A stretch of DNA of 64,000 nt from positions 38,261-102,260 of the forward strand of contig PDIP01000040.1 in assembly GCA_002811645.1 (NCBI GenBank). The letters run 5' to 3'. The position numbers were made by a program, and so were the translations under genes. This document shows, piece after piece, positions 47,461 through 58,176 of this stretch; positions within the stretch are counted from its first letter, which is position 1, and each line of letters begins with the position of its first letter. The notes under the pieces are model-generated. The model did not search any database and was not told the origin of the DNA. It saw only the letters and a program-made list of their open reading frames with translations. This stretch comes from Corallochytrium limacisporum (Eukaryota > Opisthokonta).

Positions 47461-49146
47461 ATGTTGTTAGCACTAGTCACGTTCGTGGCCCTGCCGGTGG
47501 CCATTCCGCTGCTGCCGGTCATTGTTCTCAGCTCAATATTCTTCGGCACCCGGGCCACTTTGCGGTGGCCACTCCTGGCCATCGTCGGGGCAGCAACTTG
47601 CCTGGACCTGGCCGTGTATTTCATGATCCGGTATGTTGTCTTGTTTTTGGAATGGTCATTGATGAACCGCCCCTTCTGCAAGATTCGCGGAGCTTGCCAA
47701 GATGCACAGACCTACGACGAATGGGTAAAGGCCGCACGGGAGGCCGACCGTGTCACCGGGTGGGAGAGTTTCAAGAAGGATCCCCACAGTGAATACTACA
47801 ACTGGCGTCTGATCGATAAGATGATTGCCGACATCCGGGAATGTCAAGAGCAGGAGGACGTGGAGCGACTGCAGATTTTGCTGAGCAATTGTTTGCACAA
47901 AAATTTTGGTGGTATTCTCAATGAGCCTCTCTACCAGGAAACGCATATTGGCACTAAGTATATCATCGAAGAATTCGTCACGGAGGTGAACAAGGCCTTA
48001 AAGTACGTTGAAAAGGCCCCAGAGGCTCTAATCAAGAATAAGGACAAGCAGAAGTTCCTGAAACACGCACGCATGACCTTCGGCCGCACTGCACTGTGCT
48101 TGAGTGGTGGTGGTGGTTTGGGTCACTACCATTTTGGAATGGTTAGGGCCATGCTCGAGGCTGGCTGTCTGCCTCATATCCTTTCGGGTACCTCCGCGGG
48201 TGCTGTGGTTTGCGCTGTTCTCGGTACGCGTACTGATGAGGAACTGTTGGAGACTCTGAAGCCGGAAATGTACGAGAACATGACCTGCTTCAACGACTCA
48301 TACGCGGATCGCATCAGCAACTTGTGGAAGTACGGGACTCTGTTTAACCCTAACATCTGGCTTGAGAAGATCAAGTGGCATGCCAGTGGAAACATGACTT
48401 TCCTGGAGGCTTACGAGAAGACTGGACGCATCATTAACCTGACGGCCACACCTTCCGGCAACAGTCGCCCACCTTTGCTAATGAACTACCTGCTGACCCC
48501 TCACGTCACCATCGGCAGTGCTGTGGTGGCCAGTAGCGCCGTCCCTGGGCTTGTACCGTCGGTCAATCTGCTTGAAAAGGATTCCAAGGGTAATCTACGG
48601 CCGTATCATGGTGATGACACTATGTGGCGTGACGGTGCCTTCACAACTGACCTACCTCTTCAGGCGTTGGGTGAAATGTTCAATGTGTCATACTTTATTG
48701 TCTCCCAGCTGAATCCCCACATTGCACCCTTCTTCTACAACAGCCGTGGAGAGGCTGGCGGGCCCAGTGTGTGGCGTAAGCATAGCGGTGGCTGGCGTGG
48801 AGGTTTCCTTTTGAGTGCTATGGAGCTGTACTTGAAAGAAGACATGCGCCGGAACATGCGCGTATTGGGTGCTCTCGATCTGCTTCCTGCCATGTTCGGA
48901 TTCAGTTGGAGCCTAGTATTCCTGCAAGATTTTGAGGGCAATCTAACCATGGTACCACCACTCCGCATTCGGGACTATCTGCGCATCATTTCGGATCCGA
49001 CCTACGAAGACGAGGCACACTACTTGCATCAGGGCGAGCTGGTCGCATGGCAGAAGATGTCGTTGCTCAAGAACCGCATCTCCATCGGACAACAGCTTGT
49101 CATGTCCATGCGTGCTGTTGGTCTACCTAGCGATGATCCTATGTAA
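47461..49146 (+). CDS. Patatin-like triacylglycerol lipase (SDP1/Tgl3-4-5 type)
   Basis: 561 residues. It hydrolyses triacylglycerol at lipid droplets. The N-terminus has about 65 hydrophobic residues, probably a membrane hairpin. A DUF3336 region (about 68-200) with VKAAREADRVTGWESFKKD, YYNW and a long helical pair precedes the patatin core. The core has the oxyanion loop LSGGGGLGHYHFG (about 213), nucleophile elbow GTSAGAV with the catalytic Ser (about 245) and the dyad Asp in WRDGAFTTDLP (about 389). The layout is that of plant SDP1 and yeast Tgl3/4/5, not cytosolic phospholipase A2. Start is the first ATG, with good context. Confidence 0.92.
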   Translation: MLLALVTFVALPVAIPLLPVIVLSSIFFGTRATLRWPLLAIVGAATCLDLAVYFMIRYVVLFLEWSLMNRPFCKIRGACQDAQTYDEWVKAAREADRVTGWESFKKDPHSEYYNWRLIDKMIADIRECQEQEDVERLQILLSNCLHKNFGGILNEPLYQETHIGTKYIIEEFVTEVNKALKYVEKAPEALIKNKDKQKFLKHARMTFGRTALCLSGGGGLGHYHFGMVRAMLEAGCLPHILSGTSAGAVVCAVLGTRTDEELLETLKPEMYENMTCFNDSYADRISNLWKYGTLFNPNIWLEKIKWHASGNMTFLEAYEKTGRIINLTATPSGNSRPPLLMNYLLTPHVTIGSAVVASSAVPGLVPSVNLLEKDSKGNLRPYHGDDTMWRDGAFTTDLPLQALGEMFNVSYFIVSQLNPHIAPFFYNSRGEAGGPSVWRKHSGGWRGGFLLSAMELYLKEDMRRNMRVLGALDLLPAMFGFSWSLVFLQDFEGNLTMVPPLRIRDYLRIISDPTYEDEAHYLHQGELVAWQKMSLLKNRISIGQQLVMSMRAVGLPSDDPM

Positions 49147-49742
49147 GTGGGATGTAGTCAAGTTCCGGGAAACCATCACAGTGACGCTGCACCGTGCACC
49201 ATAGCATCATAAAATGGAAGACAGAACGAAGTAAGTTCACGACACTGCATGCTCTGCAAAACGAGGGCCATTAAAGAATGCACAAAAAACCCAAAGAATA
49301 ACGTGTACATATCCATAAACACTCTAGTTCACAGCTATAACATCCCTTTGTCCGTCTGAACAGGCTCCGAGGCGCTGCTCCCAGTTTTTCTTGACCTTAA
49401 CCCCCTGCCAGGGGGGGCCTCCGCCGGCCCCCCCTCCCCTCTTCGTGCCCTTTGCAAGGTGACCTGCTGCGCGTGGAGAGACCGCAGGGAAGCCTTCGTG
49501 GGGCGCCAAAACTGTTAAGGCATTGTTGGCTATTTCCAGTGACTCAACGATGGGATTTTGAATTTAATCTTCCATTGTTTGTATGTCTATTTGTTAGTGA
49601 TACTATCATTTAGTGAGTATTTTGTTGTAAACCATAGGTTTCTTATCGATGTATGGAAGTATGTAGCGAAATGATTTGAGAAACAAGCAACCACGGAAAG
49701 GCTATAGTAGGCTTAGTTGGTGATTAATTGCGTCATTTCACC
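49147..49742. other. Intergenic region between lipase and TAF4 genes
   Basis: About 595 bp. A G/C-rich stretch (49405-49445) is followed by an AT-rich stretch (49545-49680). No ORF, RNA gene or repeat is supported. Confidence 0.4.
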
Positions 49743-51401
49743 ATGGCTGAGTCGGAAACACGGGAGCGGTTGTTTGCAGCAGCAGATCACCCTCTGAAGA
49801 ATTACACACCTGGGCATCTGGAACTGGTCACGCGAACGACGGGACAATTAATAGACGCACAGAGATGGTTCCTGACCCATGCACAACAGATCATGTTAGA
49901 ATTTTCTGTGGACCAGAACGCATTGAACATTGTGCAGCCTTGTTTGTCAACGAACCTAGCAGGAAAGGATATGCGAAACAAATTGAAAGCATTAATTCAG
50001 AAGATTGTGGACAAATACCCTGCGTCTGTTCCTGAAAGCGTGTCTATTCTGTTGGATCCATCAAAGGAGCAGGAACTGCAAGGATTCGTCACCCATATGA
50101 TCAATGAAGGATTATTCACTGTGATTAGGGCACTAGTCGAGATGTTCTTCGAAAAGATTAACGCCTTAGTTAAACACGACGAAGAAATGAACAAGGTTCC
50201 AGAGGCCAGTCGGATTATGAAGATTCGAGAAAGAATGCTCGGTGGCGAAGACATCATGGTAGCTTTTGGTTCCCTTACTAGCAACGAGACCATCTACGGA
50301 CATCTGCAGTTCTCCACTCAGATTCCATACTTGATCCTTGTCTGGAACCACGTACTGCATATGCAGGATTTTTTGAACCATACTCTGTCGTCCGTCAATC
50401 TCTTCCCACTGAAGATGAATCCCAAGGTTACAGGTGAACGCGGCCCGCTGTACTTCTACCGCAATCAACCGACTATGGCCAGTGATGTGGAAGTCAGGAC
50501 GCACATTGCCGCTATGCCGGGTGATCGTTTGATGTCCAAGGCACTCTCGGAGCCACCCCTGTGCCGTAGTCCACTGATGCCACAGAGCTATACAGGGCTT
50601 TTGCTCGGAGACACCCCAGGTGCTCTCGGAGAACACACAACGGCAGAACGTGACGATGGCCGTGGTGGTTCTGAGCCCTACGGCGAAGAATTTGCAATGA
50701 ACCTGCTGATTCTCAAAGCGAAAATGCACGTGTATGCGCAACGGGCGATGCTAGAAAACGTCGATCCAGAGGTGCTGAGCTACCTGGCAGCATGCATTGA
50801 TGACCAGCTGCGGGAAATATTTGAGGCCCTTGGGCACATTAGTAATCACAGAGAGGAACGTCTCAAGGAAGTGTATGATAACAAGGTGGTCAGTGATCCA
50901 CGTGCGCAATTGCAGCTCTACAATGACCGCGAAGCTGCCATTCAAAAGTCACAGAACGAACAGTTGCATCGTCGGAAACTGCAGGCCACCGCCGGGGAGG
51001 CCGGTCCTGCCACTGGGACTAAGGCAGGTCCCTCTAAGGCCGACAAGGCCAAGTTGGACTCACTGAAAAGCATGCTCAGCGTCGGACGAAAGCGTAAGAA
51101 ACCTGAACCGTCACCTCGGAAGAACACAAGTGCCATGCCTGGCGTTTCGCGCTTGAACGGCGTACCCCAGGCCTCTACACGCACTAGCGGACGGGGCAGC
51201 GCCAGTGGCACCGCCCGTGTCTCCCGTATCCGCACCGTGGACCTAACCTTCATGATGCAACACAACCGCTACTGGCGCAAGTCTCCGATCCTCTACGAGG
51301 CGCTCCAGGCCAGTCCGTTCAATGCCATGCCGCTACCGGGAAGCGGCGGAACGAATCGTGGGGCTTCGAGTGGCATTCCGGCGTTCGGGTCGACCGTGTA
51401 A
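49743..51401 (+). CDS. TAF4: TAF4, TFIID subunit
   Basis: 552 residues from ATG 49743. TAF4 pairs with TAF12 through a histone fold and is a scaffold of the general transcription factor TFIID. The C-terminal TAF4 block is clear: a helix with AMLENVDPEVLSYLAACIDDQL (about 335-356), where the family has HPDVVSYVSHATQQRL; then SDPRAQLQLYNDREAAIQK, a basic GRKRKKPEPSPR, and a final RVSRIRTVDLTFMM with SPILYEAL, where human TAF4 has RVNLRDLIFCLE and LLYKAFL. The N-terminal 300 residues are helical and unlike the Gln-rich activator domain of animal TAF4. Related histone-fold pieces suggest nuclear transcription initiation. The frame opens upstream at a TTG only. Confidence 0.85.
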   Translation: MAESETRERLFAAADHPLKNYTPGHLELVTRTTGQLIDAQRWFLTHAQQIMLEFSVDQNALNIVQPCLSTNLAGKDMRNKLKALIQKIVDKYPASVPESVSILLDPSKEQELQGFVTHMINEGLFTVIRALVEMFFEKINALVKHDEEMNKVPEASRIMKIRERMLGGEDIMVAFGSLTSNETIYGHLQFSTQIPYLILVWNHVLHMQDFLNHTLSSVNLFPLKMNPKVTGERGPLYFYRNQPTMASDVEVRTHIAAMPGDRLMSKALSEPPLCRSPLMPQSYTGLLLGDTPGALGEHTTAERDDGRGGSEPYGEEFAMNLLILKAKMHVYAQRAMLENVDPEVLSYLAACIDDQLREIFEALGHISNHREERLKEVYDNKVVSDPRAQLQLYNDREAAIQKSQNEQLHRRKLQATAGEAGPATGTKAGPSKADKAKLDSLKSMLSVGRKRKKPEPSPRKNTSAMPGVSRLNGVPQASTRTSGRGSASGTARVSRIRTVDLTFMMQHNRYWRKSPILYEALQASPFNAMPLPGSGGTNRGASSGIPAFGSTV

Positions 51402-51697
51402 CACCCAGGCCCTCCCTCTCCCCTCTCTCAAGGGTCCGGCGGTATTTCGGCGCCAAATTTCCAAAACGGCCCCCACCACCTCCTCTCTCCTCTCCCCCAA
51501 TCCCCACCCTCCGTCGCCTTCGTGCGGGTGGTGGGTCTGTTGGTGACCGTCGACTGGATTATCCTTCGGTGTTTGAGATGGAGGCCGGCATGGTATTTGT
51601 ACATACCGTACGGAATTATTATCATGTGCACTTACATAAAAAACTGATACAGCACGATTAAATTTGCAAAAATAAGTTTGATCTTTTCAGGGGAAAG
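51402..51697. other. Intergenic region with C/T-rich block before the coiled-coil gene
   Basis: It starts with a pyrimidine-rich stretch (51410-51515) and becomes AT-rich. An acceptor-like ATCTTTTCAG ends at 51690, 7 nt before the next ATG. No ORF is supported. Confidence 0.45.
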
Positions 51698-53194
51698 ATG
51701 CCGCAGGTGGCTGGCCAGGGACGGGCCATCGGCCAGGAGATTCATACAAGCACGGTAGAGCTGCTTGAACTACTGAAGCGTCAGAGGGCAGTACTCGAGG
51801 GCTTAAACTCAGGTACTGATTCTGCAGTTGAGTTTGTAGGCCAGGGCGAGAATGTAGTTTCTATCAGCCAGCAAGGGACGAATGAGCAACCGCGGCCATT
51901 GCAGTCGGAGGAGGACTTTGATGCGAAATATGCACGAATAATTAAAGACAAAGACACACTGATAAAGGCACAGACAGAAGAAATCACTGCACTGAACAAA
52001 AATCTGGACAAAATTCAGGGATCGATGCAGCGGGCCACTTACCTGGTCAATGCCCTTGAGGAGGAAAAGAAGGAAGCGGTTGCTGAAGCAAGAGAATGGA
52101 AACGGCTTTACGAAGCCGAGGAACAGAAGACGAAGCAGGAAGTGGAGAATATGGAACATTTACAGAAACGTGTGGTGCTACTGTCCGAGGCTTTGGATCG
52201 CTTGGAGGACAAGAAACGTTCGCAACGCAAGGAGAACAAGCGCCCAACGACGGTTACCCGCGGAATCCAGGTCACAGTTCCGTTCGCGGATCCCATCTCG
52301 CAAGAGATGTCCCTGGAACTCAAGTACAGTCCTCAAAACGAGTCGATAGATGAAATAGCTGTCGACAAACGGCAGGTGGCGACCGATTTTAAGAGGGAAC
52401 TGGACCAACTGAGGCAGTTCATGGAAACCACACTGGCCAGCATTCCCCCGGAGGAAGGGGACCTTGACAACACTGCAGGAGCCCCAAAATCAGGCGCTCA
52501 AGCAGCGGGTAATCTGTCCTTGAACCTCCCGGTTACAGAAGCCGAAAAGGCTGTGGATTCTGCAGAGCACTGTCTGAGCAAGAGTATGGTCACAGATCCT
52601 TCAACATTCAAGACACCGGATATCGTGGCCAAGTTCTCTAAAGTCAGACCGACCATTCCTGAAACCCCCGAATCTCCGCAGGAATTCCAGCCATCGGACA
52701 ATGCCTTAGTTGAGCTCAACGATTTGTTCAACCGCGCCGGGACCGTGACCCCTCGAGATGCATCTCCGCTGACCACTGCCAGGAGCAATGTGTCACAGTT
52801 ATCAGTATTCACAACCAGCAGCAACACGCAGACTCATCTGCCCGCAGTGACGGACATCTTCCGCAAATTGATGGCAGAACAGAAACCAAAGAAGAAAATC
52901 AGCAAGAAGACGATCCGAGCACCGGCTTTGCCGCAACAGAAACTGCCGTCCAAGAAGGGAAGGCCTGCAAATGCGAAAACAAACGACGAAAATGCCAAGC
53001 CGGCAACCAAGAAACAGAATATCAAAGCACAACAGCTGCAGAAGGGCAGCGCCATCCACAAGACAACGAGCACTGCTGCCAAACCGAAGACAACCAGCGG
53101 CAACGCTACCCGTCGGCATGCCCTTCAACCCCGCCAGTCCGGCAATCAGCACCAGCAACAACAGGCACCGGTTGCCACATTGACCTGGGTGTAA
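51698..53194 (+). CDS. Coiled-coil protein with basic disordered tail
   Basis: 498 residues. A short N-terminal helix (HTSTVELLELLKRQRAVLEG) precedes a long coiled coil (about 72-190, including LIKAQTEEITALNKNLDKIQ and VLLSEALDRLEDKK). Then come an acidic/Ser linker with PETPESPQEF-type phosphorylatable S/T-P sites, and a strongly basic C-terminus (about 390-490) rich in Lys, Ala, Gln and Thr. This layout is common in spindle, centrosome or chromatin-tethering proteins, but no family motif is visible. The C-terminal Gln and Lys tracts are compositionally biased. An intron-acceptor-like CTTTTCAG lies just upstream of the ATG. Confidence 0.65.
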   Translation: MPQVAGQGRAIGQEIHTSTVELLELLKRQRAVLEGLNSGTDSAVEFVGQGENVVSISQQGTNEQPRPLQSEEDFDAKYARIIKDKDTLIKAQTEEITALNKNLDKIQGSMQRATYLVNALEEEKKEAVAEAREWKRLYEAEEQKTKQEVENMEHLQKRVVLLSEALDRLEDKKRSQRKENKRPTTVTRGIQVTVPFADPISQEMSLELKYSPQNESIDEIAVDKRQVATDFKRELDQLRQFMETTLASIPPEEGDLDNTAGAPKSGAQAAGNLSLNLPVTEAEKAVDSAEHCLSKSMVTDPSTFKTPDIVAKFSKVRPTIPETPESPQEFQPSDNALVELNDLFNRAGTVTPRDASPLTTARSNVSQLSVFTTSSNTQTHLPAVTDIFRKLMAEQKPKKKISKKTIRAPALPQQKLPSKKGRPANAKTNDENAKPATKKQNIKAQQLQKGSAIHKTTSTAAKPKTTSGNATRRHALQPRQSGNQHQQQQAPVATLTWV

Positions 53195-55597
53195 CGGAGC
53201 GAGCGGAGCCGTGCCGCTTAACAAGGGGAGTCTGTTTTAAGTTCGCAGTCATACCCAAGGGATCCCGTGTCCCGGCACCTCACCCCCCCCCCTTCCCCCG
53301 TCCGAACCCGGTACGGAGGCGGGCCGACCAGATTATCAGTACCACTAGAACACCAGTCGAACTGTTTTCTCCCACTCTTCGATTAACATATTCGGTCACC
53401 CCTTTTACCCTTTTGTAACGGACCTGTTCCCCCTTTTACCGTTGAACACAGTGGTGATGATTTCAATTTTCTGCTCTCTGGTGCCCCTGACGTTAGTCAG
53501 CCGTGGAGCCCTCACGGACGCGCCCCCAGGCGGGCCATTTTTTTGGGCTTTCAGTTGCCTCCTTCCTCCCTCCCCGGTGTGGTTGGGGGGGGGGGGGAAG
53601 TGCCTTTGTTTTGGGTTTGGTGTCTCGCGCGCCGGAGACAGCGGCAGGGGTGTGTGTTCAGGCTTTTGTCCCAGAAGAGAGACAGATATTGAAAACAATG
53701 AAAGAATACCGCCTAAAAGGAATGAGGGAACACACTCGGGGTGATGGGCAGGAAGAGATGGTATCGACACTGGCGGGACGTAGCCGCCCAGAGTCAAGGA
53801 AAGGGTAGGGGGAGGGAGGTGGAAGGAGTCAACACGCTCGGTTGGCCCGTTGCTGTTGTGTTATGTCTACGGGATCAACCTCTCTCCCCAATTAGGACCC
53901 GCTATTTGGCCAGTGGCGTTGTGAGCGTGCCTCTCTGCTCCGTGAGTTTCTTTCCCATATATTATGTATGTGACCTTGGGAATGTAACAGCAATAGGATA
54001 TCATGCAGAGTTTTGGTAAGCAAGTAGCCCTGCTGCTTTTGTGTGGATCCCCTTCCTGGCGAAATTAATCACCATACATTTGCTATTGACATGCACGAAG
54101 GGAGACGTTGGACCTTTGGCCGTGGGACGAAGGAACCGCAGGGAGAGCCGGGGGGGAAGAGGGGGGCAGGCCGATCTGCGTGAACCAACAAACGCACACT
54201 CTCTCCCAGCACAAAGACACACGCACAGAGACACAGGAGTAGACACAGGAGTCGTCCTGGAGAAAAGTTCCATATGCTCCAACGCCTGTTCTTTGCCCGG
54301 ACAACCCGAAGGAATGCCATCGCCCACCGTGCTGCCCCATTCCACGCTGGCGTTGGGGGTGTGCATTCTTAGCGAAATCATCGGGAGGTAGTAGCTGAAG
54401 TTTCCATAGTTCGACAACCGGCCTTCGTTCCACAATTTCCGTACTCAACGTACGTCCGAAAAGGACGGGCTTCACGAGAAGTTCGACCCAAGGTACGGGG
54501 CAGCGTGCCATTTTTGGTCGCATTGGATGCCTCGATTGCATGCTTCCGTTCGTCCTTGTTCCTTCTTTTAACATTTAATACATTTAATATGGAACCGGAC
54601 GAAAGTAAAGAGCGGCGGATCCCTGGCAGCGCGTGTCCGTGTGTACAACCAAGTGCGATTCATTTTTGGCGCTGCCAAGCGGTGGACGCCAGGGGAGAGT
54701 AAGGAAAACCTTTGGGCGAATGTGTGGCCCGAGTGCATACTCACTCCCCAGTCTGTTTCTTGGTAGTTTGGCCAGTAGTGGGCATTCGGCACACGCTCCG
54801 GTGTGCCACCTACCTTCTCACCGCAAAGGGGGCTTGAACTACGCCAAAGTGCTGAATTTCCTGTGCATAACTCCGTGGCCAATGTCCCGTGATGTACGGT
54901 AGGGCGCAAGGTTGACCGACTTCTTGACCTGGCCCTGGCCCCTCCCCCGTGTTTCCTATTTCTTTTTTTTTTTTTGGTTGCTGCTGCCGGAAACTGCTAC
55001 AGAACAAGTTCTTCCTTACTCCTCCCCTCCTTCCATTTCTTTCACCCGTCACGTAGACAAGGCCAGTGTATGGTTCGGAATCGGGGCGCACCGGTACTCG
55101 AGCCCTACGGCCGCGGAAAGGAGTGTGTGTGGTTGTGGCGATCCATTTCCCTCAGTATTGTGACGCGGTGTTTGTTTCGGGCAGGAGCACGGGTCTCTTG
55201 CTCTGCTTTCAGACCGAGGATTGCGATGAATGGAATGGCTGGAACGAACGGGAAGCAATATGGACCCTGGTGTTTCGGTCTACTTACGGAGACAATTCAC
55301 GCGATGATATTGGTGGTGTGTGGTTTGAAGGCCTCTTTACCTACTGAAGAGTACTGAGGGTACTTCGGACTTGGTGGACAGGAACAGTAAACAGAATCAA
55401 TACGAGCTGTACAAGACAGGAACTGGGACAAAAACCAGTTGTGACAAAGGCTTGAGTTCTTTTCGTAAACACCCCCTTTTTAAGGTTAGACTCCAGTGGG
55501 ACATGCAGTAAGGTCCTCTGCGACATACCACAGATTGTTACTATTGGTTTCTTTAAAGTTTGCCGGTTTGTATAAAGAGTGGAACCACCCTTCGACT
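53195..55597. other. 2.4-kb intergenic island with poly-G and poly-T tracts
   Basis: It contains C9 (near 53284), G13 (53585-53597), G-rich blocks (near 54150) and T14 (near 54962). Open frames here are short or low-complexity. The 3' third should be the promoter or 5' UTR of the GT61 gene. No RNA gene or mobile-element end was recognised. Confidence 0.45.
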
Positions 55598-57475
55598 ATG
55601 AGTCGCTACCAGAGGCTCAACACAGAGGAGCCCAACGGCCTTCACATCTCTATGGGTGGTGATGGACGGCGCGGCATGGCCCGTGCGGCTCGGCATAGCA
55701 TCGGTGGGGTCCACCGCAGTACGATTCTCCGTATCGGTGGTGGTTTGTTGGCTGTAATCGCTCTCTACACCGTGGTACGCTCTTTCTCAAGCGACTCTGG
55801 TCCCACGGGAGCTCAGGGCATGGACCACAATGGTCCCCCCGGATGGGAGGCTGAGGCTGACCGCCAGAGGTGTTCGGAAATGCTTGGTGTGACAGGTCCT
55901 GGTGAGATGGTTCAGACCGAGACCACGACCTCGACCGAGGTCACGACCTCTACCGAGACCCAGACCGAGACCACGACCCAGACCGAGACCACGACCATTA
56001 ATGATAAAGAGACCGCGACCACCGGTGCTGGGGCTGGCACTCCGGCTCGTTTCGATTTGGACTGGAACGGTGGCAACGGTCCCCTGAAAAAGTTGAGGAT
56101 CAAGGAGGTGTATCCGGATGCCAAACATCCTCGGGATTCCCGTGCCTTTTTATGGGATAATGATCCGGTCAAGATGCGTATCTGCCAGTACTATGATGTC
56201 TGTATCAGGAATCAGTCTGGAGAGCAGTTGCTGATCATGCACATGGAGAACGAGGGCGTGCGGGACGATTACAGAGCCGTGGCAGAAAACTGCAATGCGC
56301 CAGGTGCTAAGAAGCTTCCGCAATGCAAGTGTTTTCAGGGTAACCTGATACAGACTTTTGTCAGCGCGAAGGAAGTGAACGATTTATACAGGGACAAGAA
56401 ACTGGTATACCAACCGGGACATACCTTCCTAGTCGATACTTTCACCCCCAAGCACAACTTCGGACATTGGTTCGAAAAAATGGGTCAGGTCTGGACCATT
56501 CTACACAAGTATAAGGATGAGTATGACCTGGGTGAGGTGGATCAGCTTTTCTTCGATAAGGACTCGGAGCCAGACTCAGATTCTTTTAAGAACCTCTATG
56601 ACTTCGCCATGAGTGAGGCCGAACTGGAGAATGTACCAAAGCTTTGGGAAGGGGAAATTAAGGAACGTGACACTGGTATCTGCTTTGAAAAGATTTCCAT
56701 GCCGTGGACCCCTTCGAAGACCACGGGTCCGGATGACATGGGTTTCCTCAAAAGTGCGCTCTTGGAGTTCTTGAAGATCGAACCCAAGAAGCATGAGGAA
56801 AGACCTGATGCCGTATTGCTGTACCGTACTCAGTCTCAAGGTGAAAGAATTACGGGCGCCCGTCGTATGAAAAATCAGGACGAGGTCATGAAAATCATGG
56901 AGGAATACGGATACAACGTGCGCAGTGAGACCATCAACGAAAATACCCCTTTCGTCGAGCAGGCACGCCTCTTTGCTGATACTCCGCTGATTGTGTCTAG
57001 TCACAGCAGTCAGTTGCTCAACATGGCATTTGGTCAAGAGAACTACCAGGTGATTGAATCCGTGCCCATTATTCTCAACATGGACTTCAAAGAATTGGCA
57101 GTAGAGAGTGGTTTGAACTACTACTACGCCATTGCCGGGGTCAATGGCATGGATTTAGAAAGAGACCCGATAGACGGTTACATTGAGGAGTGTGTCGATG
57201 AGTGGCTGAAACTGGGACCTGAGGACTATGACGCCTACCGCGCTATCTTTGAAAAAGAGGTTTGCAACAAGAACAAGACCCCAAAATTATTCGACTACTG
57301 GCTCGAGATCAAACAGGGAGACTTTAATGCCAACTTGGACAATGTTGAGCATGCGATCGCCCTGGCCACTGCTCGGCTCAAGAAAGCCTTTGGAGATGAA
57401 TTTGTCAAGGGCAAGCCTAACAGTCCTTACACGTTCGACCTCGAGACGCCGGATGATGGAAACCCGGACGCGTAG
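55598..57475 (+). CDS. GT61 (DUF563) type II membrane glycosyltransferase
   Basis: 625 residues from ATG 55598. A basic cytosolic part (1-45) precedes one membrane span (about 46-67, STILRIGGGLLAVIALYTVV). A stem made of repeated Thr-Glu units (about 105-140) is followed by the lumenal catalytic domain. Family landmarks: PGHTFLVDTFTPKHNFGHW with EKMGQVWTI (about 269-298), VLLYRTQSQGERIT, and PLIVSSHSSQLLNMAF near the end, where GT61 enzymes have a conserved H-G/S-x-x-L. GT61 includes plant xylosyl- and arabinosyltransferases and animal EOGT; donor and acceptor cannot be told here. A broken paralogue lies at 42185-43577. Confidence 0.82.
   Translation: MSRYQRLNTEEPNGLHISMGGDGRRGMARAARHSIGGVHRSTILRIGGGLLAVIALYTVVRSFSSDSGPTGAQGMDHNGPPGWEAEADRQRCSEMLGVTGPGEMVQTETTTSTEVTTSTETQTETTTQTETTTINDKETATTGAGAGTPARFDLDWNGGNGPLKKLRIKEVYPDAKHPRDSRAFLWDNDPVKMRICQYYDVCIRNQSGEQLLIMHMENEGVRDDYRAVAENCNAPGAKKLPQCKCFQGNLIQTFVSAKEVNDLYRDKKLVYQPGHTFLVDTFTPKHNFGHWFEKMGQVWTILHKYKDEYDLGEVDQLFFDKDSEPDSDSFKNLYDFAMSEAELENVPKLWEGEIKERDTGICFEKISMPWTPSKTTGPDDMGFLKSALLEFLKIEPKKHEERPDAVLLYRTQSQGERITGARRMKNQDEVMKIMEEYGYNVRSETINENTPFVEQARLFADTPLIVSSHSSQLLNMAFGQENYQVIESVPIILNMDFKELAVESGLNYYYAIAGVNGMDLERDPIDGYIEECVDEWLKLGPEDYDAYRAIFEKEVCNKNKTPKLFDYWLEIKQGDFNANLDNVEHAIALATARLKKAFGDEFVKGKPNSPYTFDLETPDDGNPDA
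55911..56000 (+). repeat. 12-bp-type tandem repeat encoding Thr/Glu stem
   Basis: Imperfect units of about ACCGAGACCACG and its variants run in tandem and keep the frame, giving a TETTTSTEV/TETQTETT-like stem between membrane anchor and catalytic domain. The Thr density would suit O-glycosylation. Confidence 0.8.
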
Positions 57476-58176
57476 ATCACAAGGTACGCCGTCGTACATG
57501 GTTAACACCCCCCCCCCCCGGGGGTTCTAGTATGATGGGTTTGATTAACCAATCACTTCCCGCACTAGCAAGTTATCCCGTCCATTTCACACCTACCAAC
57601 GAATCTGTCATTCATTTGATACGTGGTGAAGGCAACGAACTTATGAAGTCGTGTGTGTTCCTGTGTGGTTGGTTCGTCAATGTGAACTTTTTTACCGCTA
57701 TCAACATTTCTTAACCACCGTATATTACAACATATCATACTCTTTGCGACCAGTCAATCTACTTAATAAAACACCTCCCACCCTTGTCCTTGGGGGGGTT
57801 GCTGTTTATGGACAAAACGGTGCAAAAAGAAGGGAAACACACCAGGTGCACTGGCATTTCCCCTCTCCCCCCCCCCTCTCTCTGGCCTCTCACTTTCTTA
57901 GTTTTCTTGTTTTCATCGCGCCCGCTGGACGGGAGGGGGGGGGGGAACCGTATCGGGGCGGAGTTTCCGGGGTCCAGTACTAAAGCGGCCCCCCCCCACC
58001 CCGAGGGCGGGCGTTGTTGGGTGTGGACCCTGTGGGTATTTCGGGTTGCCCCTCGAATGGACCCGTTCCAAGGTGGTCTGCGCATGCTGTGCACAGAACA
58101 CTGCATCTCGATGTTGGCAGTCGGTAACGAAACATGTGTAGACCATATGGGTAGACCATAGGGATTGCAGACAAGC
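57476..58176. other. Intergenic region with C12-G5 tract and poly(A) signal
   Basis: It contains a C12 run followed directly by G5 (57508-57524), an AATAAA at 57765-57770 (a plausible GT61 poly(A) signal, 290 nt after the stop) and further C- and G-runs (57868, 57935, 57991). No ORF is supported. Confidence 0.5.
57765..57770 (+). terminator. AATAAA polyadenylation signal for the GT61 gene
   Basis: Canonical AATAAA on the sense strand 290 nt after the GT61 stop, in AT-rich sequence just before the G/C-run island. Assigned by motif and position only. Confidence 0.4.
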
